64,000 bases of DNA. It comes from Hemerocallis citrina. Taxonomy: Eukaryota; Streptophyta; Magnoliopsida; Asparagales; Asphodelaceae. Both the position numbers and the translations under genes were made by a program. The stretch is from positions 149,491,147 through 149,555,146 of the forward strand of contig CM030360.1 in the NCBI GenBank assembly GCA_017893485.1, given 5' to 3'. The notes below the pieces were generated by a model that saw only the letters and a list, made by a program, of their open reading frames with translations, searched no databases and was not told the origin of the DNA. How positions within the stretch are numbered: the stretch's first letter is position 1; each line of letters begins with the position of its first letter. Of the stretch, positions 1 to 9,700 are shown in pieces.

Positions 1-13
1 TGAGACAAATGTA

Positions 14-247
14 TGCATTTACGTGTTCTGATAAAATTTGGTCATTGCCGGTTAATGAACAAGAAGGAGGAGGAGGGGAAAAAATTTATTCATGTAATTA
101 AATAATAATTTGGATCTTCTCTCAGTATTATGCATTTACGTGTTCTGATAAAATTTGGTCATTGCCGGTTAATGAACAAGAAGGAGGAGGAGGGGAAAAA
201 ATTTATTCATGTAATTAAATAATAATTTGGATCTTCTCTCAGTATTA
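14..247. repeat. 117-bp tandem duplication
   Basis: Two back-to-back copies (14-130 and 131-247) look identical by eye. Each runs from tgcatttacgtg to cagtatta and includes an AGG-rich run. No coding potential is seen. The array ends where the MULE begins, so it may be a replication slip next to the insertion. Confidence 0.93.
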
Positions 248-269
248 TTGCTATAAGAGAGTCTACATC

Positions 270-690
270 ACTTTCAAAGGAAAATTTTGCCAAAATGCCC
301 TCTTTTTTTAAAATAATTAGTGATCTGCCCTACTTTCCAAAACAATTAGCGAGATGCCCTTGTCTGTGACACGTCAGCAACAAACGTTATTGGGAAAAAC
401 GGCATCAGTTATTTCTACGCCGTTCTTTCCAATAACGGCATCTCTTTTTGAAAAAATTGTCATGCCGTTATTCCGAATAACGGCATATGTTATTTTTGTC
501 TATAGATCTATACTGTATCAACTGTAACTTTAGAGAGAAATGCCAAAATTGAAATAACTGATGCCGTTCTCTAAGAGAACGGTATAGATAATACTGATGT
601 CGTTTTTCACAATAACGACATCAGTTATTATCGTTTTGCACAGGTTCCTATAATCGAAAAACCCCTCTTCTTCTCTTTCCTCCCCTTCTG
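270..690 (+). repeat. MULE left terminal inverted repeat
   Basis: This segment matches the reverse complement of about 5920-6339 almost throughout, from ctttcaaaggaaaattttgc inward to the pyrimidine-rich stretch near 690. It contains several short palindromic modules built on atgccgttatt, including a near-perfect palindrome at 462-486. Confidence 0.9.
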
Positions 691-874
691 ATTCATAAAC
701 ATCTCTCTCTCGCATCGCTCCTCTTACCCACAAACCCTAGATCTCAAAATAAAAAATTCCAACCATTTGAGTCTTGTAAAATTCCATACATCCAACCTTC
801 TCACTCCCACTCTCATTTTCAGTCTTCATCCACAACGAAATTTTTGCTGGTGGTTTTTTTGGTTTAATTTGAAG

Positions 875-970
875 GTATTATCATTTTAACCTTATGTTTG
901 ATTTTTATTATAATGTTTTGTTTATTGTGAGTAGTGAATGACTTGAATATGTTTTAATTTTTATGCATAG
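875..970 (+). other. Probable 5'UTR intron of the MULE transposase
   Basis: A donor gaag|gtatta and an acceptor tgcatag|gt bracket an AT-rich 96-bp segment that ends two bases before the transposase ATG at 973. This is inferred from splice-site shape only. Confidence 0.5.
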
Positions 971-972
971 GT

Positions 973-3594
973 ATGGAATTTGATATTCCTATTTGGTTAT
1001 ATTATGAGGGTGAAGTAATTAAGGATCCAAAAATTGGATATTCTTATAGTGATGTTGATCCGGTAATTATTTGGGCTACCCCCAATTTTGGTTACGCAGA
1101 ATTAATAGATAAGATATATGAAGTCACCAATTGGGATAAAAGTGAAATGAGTCTGAAACTGAAAGCCCGTTATTCTGCTGGTAAAGGGGATGGGCAGTAC
1201 TTCATGTTGGTACCCATAGACAGTGACAGTTCTCTGAGGTCTGTCTTGCTTAGGACACTTCATCCAAATTGTGGTTGGAATATAGTTGAGTTATATATTG
1301 ATCAAACGAGGCTTCCAAATACTACAAGAGTTGTTATCGAAAGTCCAAGGCCCACAAGGACTTTGAAACCATCTACAGAGTTACACACAAGGATTTCAAA
1401 TACAACTGGAGATACTAGCACAACTCCAACGGAACTTGTTTCCTCCGAATATGAGCAGGTACATTCGACCCCATTGCCACAAAATTTTTTGGTAGCTGGC
1501 ATTGCTATGGAAGACTTTGACAACGCCGTTGTAAATAACGACTTGGTAGAAGAGGAAGAAGATGAGGTACGCGGTCTCGAGGATGATGATGAGGAGATTG
1601 CCGTTGAAGCTCCAGTTGTTGATGCCAATGTTGATGTGTCGGTTAACAATGCCTGCGTGTTGCCAAGTCAGGACACAAGTGCAGCTATGCGTGGATCGCA
1701 ATCAAGCGAATGGATGTCCCGTACCACCGTACATGAACATGGCCAGTCTTCCGTTGGTTCTTCCAACTTGGATGAACTCTTCATTGGTCAAAGATTTTCA
1801 TCCAAAGATGCTCTACAACATCAAGTGAAGATGTACGCCGTGAAGAACCACAGAGAATTCGTGACGGTAAAATCAGATCGTTGTCTATACCATGTGAAAT
1901 GTAAATACGCGCCCATCCACCATTCAGTCGAGCAGATTGCAGAAAATCCATCACTTCAAAAATGAAGTTGGTTGTCCATGGCGCTTGCGTGCAATTGTTC
2001 CCAAAGGTCGTAATTATTTTGTGGTGAAAAAACTTGAAGGTGTACACACATGTGTGAATCCTACATTGACTCAGGATCACAACAAAATTGACTCAACGGT
2101 CGTATCGATGATCATAATGGATACTCTGAAGGAACAACTCTCAATAACACCAAGAGCCATAATTGGGCAGTTGAAGGGTAGGCTCCAATACACAATATCA
2201 TATTGGAAAGCTTGGAAGGCAAAACAAAACGCAATTGAGAAACTATATGGTTCTTTTGAAACAGTGTACACTAAATTACCATATCTACTCAATGCAATTC
2301 AAGCTTCAAATCCGGGTACGGCTGTACATTGGGCGAAGATTACGACCGGACCGGGTATAGAAACATTTAAGGGTGTTTTTTGGGCATTCGGTCCTTCCAT
2401 CGAAGGATTTAAATTATGTAGACCAGTTATAAGTAGACGGTACTCACTTGTACGGGAAATATAAAGGCTGTTTGTTGATTGCGGTTTCACCAGACCCAAA
2501 CGGGAGGTTGTTTCCGTTTGCGTTTGCACTGGTTAAAGGTGAAAGCATAGAAACATGGACATGGTTCATGAACTGTATTCGGTGCTTTGTTACAGATCGT
2601 GAAGGTCTTTGTGTCATTTCTGACCGACATGCCGGTATTTTATCAGCAATGGAAAATGAGTTTGGCACGTGGAGGGAACCATTTGCATATCATCGGTACT
2701 GTATGCGGCATTTTGCTAGCAATTTTCATAAAAAAATTTGGTTCGAAATTTTTGATGAATAAATTGAAGGTAATTGCGTGTCAAAATCAGTGGAAAAAGT
2801 ACGAGGAAAAGATAGCACAACTTGAAGCTAGCAATGCTGATGCGGCTAATTGGGTAAAGGAAAAAGCAATTAAGAAGTGGGCACTTACTGCTGATGGTGG
2901 GCGTAGATATGGTATAATGACAACAAATCTGTCCGAAGTTTTCAACTCGGTTCTAAAAGGTGTTCGTAGCTTACCTGTCACTGCAATTGTAGAACAGATA
3001 TTTTTCTATCTCAACATGTACTTCACCGACCGCCGTAAGGCCGCGCAGACACTTATCGCTAAAGGTAAACTATGGGCACCTCGGATTCAGGACATAATTG
3101 ATGTCCGCCGTGAAAAATCCAATTTACATGAGGTCATAATCTTTAATAATTGCGATGGTATTTTTGGGGTGAAAACGGGCATTAGAATAGACGGTGGATA
3201 TCAAAAGGGTGGTCATTGGCATACGGTGGACCTAAAAGGCCGAACTTGTACATGTAGCAAATTTCAACTATTCCACGTTCCATGCTCTCATGTGTTAGCG
3301 GCATCTTCTCCTTCGAGCGGGGACTTTCCGCCTACGTTCCCGTGTCTCTTGCATTGCGGGTTCACTAGGACCAACTTCTTCTTCTTCATCACCTCCTCCT
3401 TCTTCAATCTCCGGATTTGCCAATTCGCTTTGCGGAGGAGGGAATCGAACGGTCTTACCCCTTCGTGGACGATGGGATGGAGTTTGAGGTTGAGTTTGAG
3501 GTGCGAGGGGATCTCCCAATTCCAATGCTTGTTGTGGTGGTGGTGGAGCTTGGCTTGCGGTAGGTCGTACTTGTTGGCGTTGCTCTTCGGTTGA
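973..3594 (+). pseudogene. MURA-like MULE transposase, frameshifted
   Basis: Mutator-type transposase, which would bind the TIRs and cut DNA through a DDE catalytic domain. In order: an N-terminal ~115-residue domain of the PB1-like type common in plant MULE proteins (starts MEFDIPIWLYYEGEV); an acidic linker; the MuDR N-terminal zinc-binding region (CPWRLRA near 1977-1997); the catalytic core with the first Asp in VDGTHLYGKY (about 2431-2460) and a second in SDRHAG (about 2620); and a SWIM finger, CTCSKFQLFHVPCSH (about 3248-3292). The reading frame changes near 1945, near 2430 and in an A-run near 2730, so no full protein is made. After about 3300 the frame runs antisense through the last exon of the PMD gene, so the original C-terminus appears lost or replaced. 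Confidence 0.88.
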
Positions 3595-5327
3595 CCGCAT
3601 TAGTTCATTGAAACGTGGACCATCTCCAACCTCTTCAAGAGAGCTACGACAATAGCAAAGGAGGTCTCGTGCCAATTCTTTGCATGCCTTATTGGCGTTG
3701 CTCTTCAAGACACCCGCACATTTTCTCGCCATGGTCCATATGTTGTCGATCTATAATAGTAAACCATATATGACATAATTAAAGAAGCATAAGTAAAATG
3801 AATCGAAATAATTGAAATTTAACAAACAATCTTATTTACCATTAGACGGTATGATGAGGCTTTTGGTTGATACATGGATTGTGATGATGAATGTGCAGGT
3901 GGTGGTTCAACCTGGTGCGCGGGTATCGGTTGTTGGATACCCGCGGGAAGATCCGTTTTTGGCACGACATACAATCTTGTGATGCGTCGGTACCATGCCA
4001 TATAAGCTGTGTGCATCGATCCGTCATACAGCCGTACAATACCCTCAACTACCAACTCATACCTCTGCTCATTCCAAGATCCAACATAAGCACGGTGGTG
4101 ATCGGCCTAATCCATGTTTGGTAAACGACCTTGACCCGTGATGTTGTATAGCCTATGATCATACAATGAGTTTACGGGGATGGGTTGTTGTGCATTGAAT
4201 TGGCGAAGAACACGTTCGGGGTAATAAAACTCTACAACTGAGAAATTCACAAGTGGAGCTAAGGTCAACCACAACTGATTATTGGCAGTGCAAATGGGTG
4301 GTAGACGTTGCAGCCTATTGTCTGTGTACGGGATCCAATTGACAAACTCTTCCCTCAACTGATCGAGTTTGTTCCTGTAATAAGTGAGGACACCACGTGG
4401 GTTATCCCTCAATGTACGTTTTCCCGCCCAATAGGCACCGAGAGGAGCTCTCAGCACAGGATTATCCTGTAGTACTCTCCAACTCTCTGATAGTACCGTG
4501 ACACGGGGTCGTCCGAAGTGTATTCTTTCTCAACACCATATTTGCAAGATGGACATCGGCCCGGTCATTTGAATCGACCCCATCGAACAGTTACAGAGTG
4601 CACAGTAGAGAGAGGCTAGAGTCGCACTTCCCCAACTATATCGGTCGGCTGTCTGCAGGTCAGCTATGAGTGGAATGTACATGAGGTGGACCACATCACC
4701 TGAAGAGTTAGGGAATAGAATCCCTCCAATCATCGACAGCAGATATGCGTACGTATAGTTCTGGAGTTGGATGTCCGTCGGCACATCTGGCAATCGATAA
4801 GTGAACTGATCGTCAAGGTATGAACGTCTAATGGATTCCCCAACGAATATACCGTGGTCCTCTTCAGGAACCTCCAAGCCAAGATAATCTAGTACCAATG
4901 CAATCTTGTTGAACATCAAATTACCGGTGACGGCCACCCCATCAATCGGAAGACCCGCAATCACAGCTACATCTTGTAGGGTGACCGTCATCTCTCCAAC
5001 CGGCAAGTAAAACGTGTGTGTCTCCGGCCTCCATCGCTCCACAAGAGCGGTAAGTAGAGCGTGGTCACACTTGATTTTTGCCAGCTTCGACATCCCGTAG
5101 AATCCGCTGCTGACCAAGTAATTTTCAATACCGGGGACCGCCGGCATGATGCTGTGCATTCGGAAACTCATCTTCTCTACATCTCCGGTCCAAACGGCCT
5201 GTGATCTGTGGTCTGGTTGCAGATATAGAACGGTAGAATCTAATGGACCCGGATGTCCCTGTGGTCCAAATGAAGAAGTAGAAGAAGCACCAACAGCATG
5301 CGAAGAAGATGGTTGTGTAGGATCCAT
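3295..5327 (-). pseudogene. Plant mobile domain (PMD, MAIN/MAIL1-like) gene inside the MULE
   Basis: ATG at 5327, exon 1 down to 3840, intron 3751-3839 (donor gtaaat, acceptor ttatag), exon 2 3750-3295; the phase is kept across the junction. Exon 1 encodes the aminotransferase-like plant mobile domain: LQPDHRSQAVW, LLTALVERWRPETHTF, GEMTVTLQDVAVIAGLPI, FVNWIPYTD and MHTAYMAWYRRITRLY. The proline-rich, acidic exon 2 ends in a basic tail (RRRKVPARRRRCR). Two in-frame stops interrupt exon 1: TGA at 4530-4532, where PMD proteins usually have Trp, and TAG at 4107-4109. Frame and spacing are otherwise kept, so inactivation looks recent relative to the transposase. Host MAIN/MAIL1 act in the nucleus in silencing and genome stability; the role of the transposon copies is not established. 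Confidence 0.87.
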
Positions 5328-5331
5328 TGGC

Positions 5332-5770
5332 CTGTCAACAATAACAAACACTAATCAACAACAATTTTAGTAAAAGAATTTTCAAAATAAACTAAGTATA
5401 ATTCATCACAAACGCGTTATTCCTCATATCCGAATCGTTCATAAGATTGTAAAAAAATGGACTTTTATAACCTAAGTATGAATTTTGAACTACTTGCAAT
5501 CATCATAATGACAACGTAACCCCCCCCCCCCCCTCCAAAAAAATATCCCTCCAAATTCTTTGTTTTCCTAACAAAATGAACAATTCCACCTTTGTCAACA
5601 ATTCATTATTTTGTAAACCCTACATCACTAACAATACATAAAGTTATTCCCAAAATTACTACTTCAATAACACATATCTACATTACTTGTACTATACTAC
5701 CAATGCACACATCTATCATACTATCAAAATCAACTTTACAAAATACAAATTAGGGTTTTTGGATACTTAC
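5332..5770 (-). other. PMD gene leader with probable 5'UTR intron
   Basis: On the minus strand a good donor (att|gtaagtatcc at 5770) and an acceptor (gttgacag at 5333-5332) lie just upstream of the PMD ATG. The segment also holds a run of 14 C at about 5520-5533. No other coding sequence was seen between the PMD gene and the right TIR. Confidence 0.45.
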
Positions 5771-5919
5771 AATAATTTCAGATTCGGAATGATTTGGCAC
5801 TCTTAATGAAAGATTGAAGAGTAGACTCCCAAATACAAATCGATTACACAGCCGAAGATTTTAGGATTTTTTTTTTAATGGTTTAGGGTTTTCGGAGTCA
5901 AAATGGGGGAGGAAAGAAT

Positions 5920-6339
5920 CGCAAGTGAAAAGGGGGAAGAAGAGGGGTTTTTCGATTATAGGAACCTATGCAAAACGATAATAACTGATGCCGTTATTGT
6001 GAAAAACGGTATCAGTATTATCTATGCCGTTCTCTTAGAGAACGGCATCAGTTATTTCAATTTTGGCATTTCTCTCTAAAGTCACAGTTGATACAGTATA
6101 GATCTATAGACAAAAATAATATATCCCGTTATTGGGAATAACGGCATGACAATTTTTTCAAAAAGAGATGCCGTTATTGGGAAGAACGGCATAGAAATAG
6201 CTGATGCCGTTTTTTCCAATAACGTTTGTTGCTGACGTGTCACAGACAAGGGCATCTCGCTAATTGTTTTGGAAAGTAGGGCAGGTCACTAATTATTTTC
6301 AAAAAAGAGGGCATTTCGGCAAAATTTTCCTTTCAAAGT
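5920..6339 (-). repeat. MULE right terminal inverted repeat
   Basis: Inverted counterpart of 270-690 with scattered substitutions and the same atgccgttatt/aataacggcat modules. Immediately outward, gagcatggaagcaattttt may still belong to the repeat, because attgct...ctac also appears outside the left copy. Confidence 0.9.
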
Positions 6340-6357
6340 AGAGCATGGAAGCAATTT

Positions 6358-6757
6358 TTCCTGCTAAAAATGAACATTGTTTTTCTTCAACAAAAAAATA
6401 AATAAATAAATAAATAAGTAAATTGAACATTATCTGGTGATCGTTTAACTACAAGCTCTGTCTATTATTAGATAACATAAAATTAAATCGGCCCATGATG
6501 TGATATAGTGAAGGAGGAGAACAAGACAACAAACTGACATTAGATAACTGCACTAGGTCTGCAATGTTACTCGTCAAAAAACAAATTTCAGAACAACAAT
6601 CAAAAGTTTCACACCCACCATTTCCTAACCAGATTAACCCTCAAAGACATCACAACTAATATTTGAATACATTCCAACTCAGATTCTAACTGCTCTAGTA
6701 GTACCACTAAAACAGTTTCTAATGATCCCAAGGAATTTAACGGCAAGAATGCACGTA
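6358..6757. other. Downstream flank of the MSL10-like gene
   Basis: Non-coding, AT-rich DNA between the MULE and the MSL10-like stop codon. It includes an (aaat)n microsatellite at about 6392-6417. It probably holds the 3'UTR of the minus-strand gene, but I could not pick a poly(A) site. Confidence 0.5.
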
Positions 6758-9700
6758 TTAGAAGCTTTGGCTGATAGCCATCGGCAACGGAGCAGAGCTA
6801 CTGTAGCTGAGATGAACTCCTTGAGGCAGAAGGTCATATCGAATTGAGAGTTCTTCAAAGATTTTCTTCAACTCAAGAAGAAGACCAGTTCTTCTGATAT
6901 TCTTCTCCGCTGGGTTTTGGAAGTTCATGGTGTGGTTAACATAGATAGCCATGTTCATACTGTTCACATTCACAATTTCCTTCACCACTACGAGGTGGCC
7001 TGGGTGCCAGTGGTTCGGTTTGCTGTCTATGTACCTAAGAAAACCAAAAGTGAAAGACTGAATAGTAAGAATGGCTGAAAATGTATTTAGCGACACAAGC
7101 ATATATATATGCTATTGTGTACGTGTTAACATTGGATCCGAGTATAAATCAACTTACCAATGGCATTAGGATAGTTAGACATGGAGATTAGTGAACAAAA
7201 ACTTTTATAAAAAGTTTGCTTTGTTAAGGGGGTGCTCCTTTAGGATGGTTGATGCAATGAGATCGTGTAGTTACTGTAAGTAGAGGTGCACCATGTTAGG
7301 GTTTGGGGATTCAAATACACAAGCACAGCAGCAGCAGCAAGAGAAGCAGGATGCAGTCGACTGCATTAAGAAAGCAGTCAACTGCAACTCTCTCGACCAA
7401 GATGAAGCAGTTGATTGCCAAAAGGGGCAGTCGACCGCATCCATCAGCCCTGCTCTCTGACTTGGTGAGACCATAGTTTTAAATCTCGAATTTCGGACTC
7501 GTCTGGGCAAGGGGTGTTTCGTTTCAGATCGGAGATATCGGAGGAGATCTCGGGGAAATGTGATCATATCGGATGTTCATTTCCTACTCAATAAAAAAAA
7601 TTGTTACTAAAAAAGATATTATATGTGCCACATGTCATTTATCATATAAAATACTGTATAATGTAACTAATAATATGAATCAATTACGGTAAATTTTCGC
7701 ATAATTTAACAATAACATAGAAGAGAATATAAGTATATAATTAAATTGAATTTGCATTGGTTAGAAAAAATGTATTAGTTAATAAACTTACTTGACTTTG
7801 CATATGTACAAACAATAGCGATACGAAAATCTCACATTATTTTATCTTAAGGCCTGATATGGCTAAAAAATAGGATTAAATCGGGATCGTTCAAATCGGA
7901 CACGAATCTTAAAGCTCTCAGGGGTCAAACGGTAATTTCACCTACAAACGGGTCTGAAATGGAAACTGGGTCTTTCTTCAAAGCCCAAAAACCCATAAAC
8001 AGATCTGTCCTCTGGGTATGGGTAGCAACCCGTTACAAACCAACCCACATGGATAAAGAGTAATTCAAATTTATGGTTATCTCCATGAAACGATTTAAAC
8101 TGTACATCTTATCCAAAAACACCGGGAAGTAGCACTACAAGGAATTTGGACATATGCCAACGGATACCTGTACTGACGGGTCACTAAAACCGTGGGTATA
8201 GGCATCATATACCTATAGACGTGTAGTAAACTGTGAGTATAGGTATCCTATAACTTTAGAGTTTTTAATCCGTAACTATAAGTTTCACTGACGGGGTAAA
8301 ACACTGTAGGTATAGTCCGCCCCATTAAAAAAATTTAAGTTATTTATCCGATCGCCAATTAAACCCCCTAAATTATTTCATTTGCCCCCAACTTTTTCAT
8401 TTTCCCCCCAAATCCGAAATTCCCCAATTTATACAATCTTTCACTCACACCTATCTCTCTCTCTCTCACACACACCCCCGAATCCCCTCTCTCTCTCCAC
8501 TCTCTCACGCCCGAATCCCTGACTCACCACGTCGCCGTCGTCATTCTGCCACGTCGCCGTCGCCGTCCCTCTCTCACCATCGCCTTTGCTCCTCCATTGC
8601 CACCGCTGCCGCCGTCTTCCTTTCCACTATTGCCACCCACCGCCGTCACCCACCTCTTCCTCCGCCGTCGTCTTTCATTATCCGCCGTCACCCACCACTT
8701 CCACCATCACCCGCGGCCATCTATTTTGATTAATTTTGCAAACCCTAGGTATGAATTTGATGCTTGTTTTGCTTGGTACTTCCCCCTTAGTTGATGAATT
8801 TTGATTGCCATGTTGTTGTTTACCATGCTTCACTGATTCTTACAAGATTGTCATGTTCACTATTACACTATTGATTGCCATGTTCCATGTTCCTTGATAA
8901 TAGGGAACTAAAAGCATAGCATAATACCTGAAGTCCTAAATGAGCATGGGCATGTCGCTTGAGTAGACCACTATTGGCTACTGGGCTTTAGTTACTTAGT
9001 AATATTCTAATTAGTCACTCTAGGGATTATTCAAAGATTGGGTTTGTATGTGATGTATCATAGTTCAAGCTTAGGCATTATTGTTGCATATTTATGATGA
9101 TGTAAAAGAGATCATCAAAGGCAGCAGAGCTTGTTGTCAAGAAGACTGTCTCTGTGTAAAACAGGAATTCATTATTGTTTTGTCATTTGTTGAGTTGCTT
9201 CTAATCAACATATTGTTATTCTCTGAAGATGTTGAGCTTCATCTATTTCTGTCCTAAGAGCACAATAATTGTATGTTTTTGCCTATGAGCTATACTATCT
9301 AGCATTTACTCATGGAGGGATCAAAATTCAAGAGAGCACCAGCTGCTAATAATGGCCTGACTATTACATGATGTTCAATACTATAAGGCTAATATGTGGC
9401 CATTCTATTTACTTTCTCTACCTGTACATGGAAAATGATCAATTCATCAGTAAGAATGTATAGTTAACTCTGATTTTACTTTAATTTACAAACCACTTAA
9501 GAAAAATAATAGTGTACTGTGTCTCTATTATTCATTCCTTTGTGCAATTTTGTCTTCGTGATAATCAATAATCATATACTTCTAGTCCAATACCCTGTCA
9601 AATGTTAGAAGGCACCATTATTTTATTGACAATCTTTGATGTCACAATTGTTTTATGATGATGCCTCCTCCGCTCAATCTGCTATTTTCTCTCTTGAGAT

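Larger units (their letters stand above)
245..6357. mobile_element. MULE (Mutator-like) element carrying a plant mobile domain gene
   Basis: Long inverted repeats (about 270-690 and 5920-6339, perhaps extending to 245 and 6357) flank a Mutator-type transposase on the plus strand and a convergent plant-mobile-domain (PMD) gene on the minus strand. Long TIRs of several hundred bases are usual for MULEs. No clear 9-11 bp target duplication could be read, so the outer limits are uncertain by about 25 bases. Both genes carry stops or frameshifts, so this copy looks non-autonomous now. It sits about 400 bp downstream of the MSL10-like stop codon. PMD genes are known to occur in plant Mutator-like and gypsy elements and in the host genes MAIN and MAIL1. 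Confidence 0.88.

Noticed and set aside
1302..1701. Two minus-strand open frames (Ser/Thr-rich, 115 and 101 codons)
   Set aside because: Both are antisense to the acidic linker of the MULE transposase; GAA/GAT codons read as Ser/Phe on the other strand. No independent support.
1965..1980. A very short (about 42 bp) intron instead of a frameshift near 1919-1960 in the MULE transposase
   Set aside because: GT and AG are present, but 42 bp is below the usual minimum for plant introns and the later frame changes are clearly indels.
245..6357. A 9-11 bp target duplication for the MULE
   Set aside because: No convincing match between the left flank (before 245) and right flank (after 6357) was found, so exact ends were not claimed.
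8597..8794. Small host-like gene in the CACTA leader
   Set aside because: Pro/His/Ser low complexity from ccgccg and ctt repeats; more likely leader of the element.
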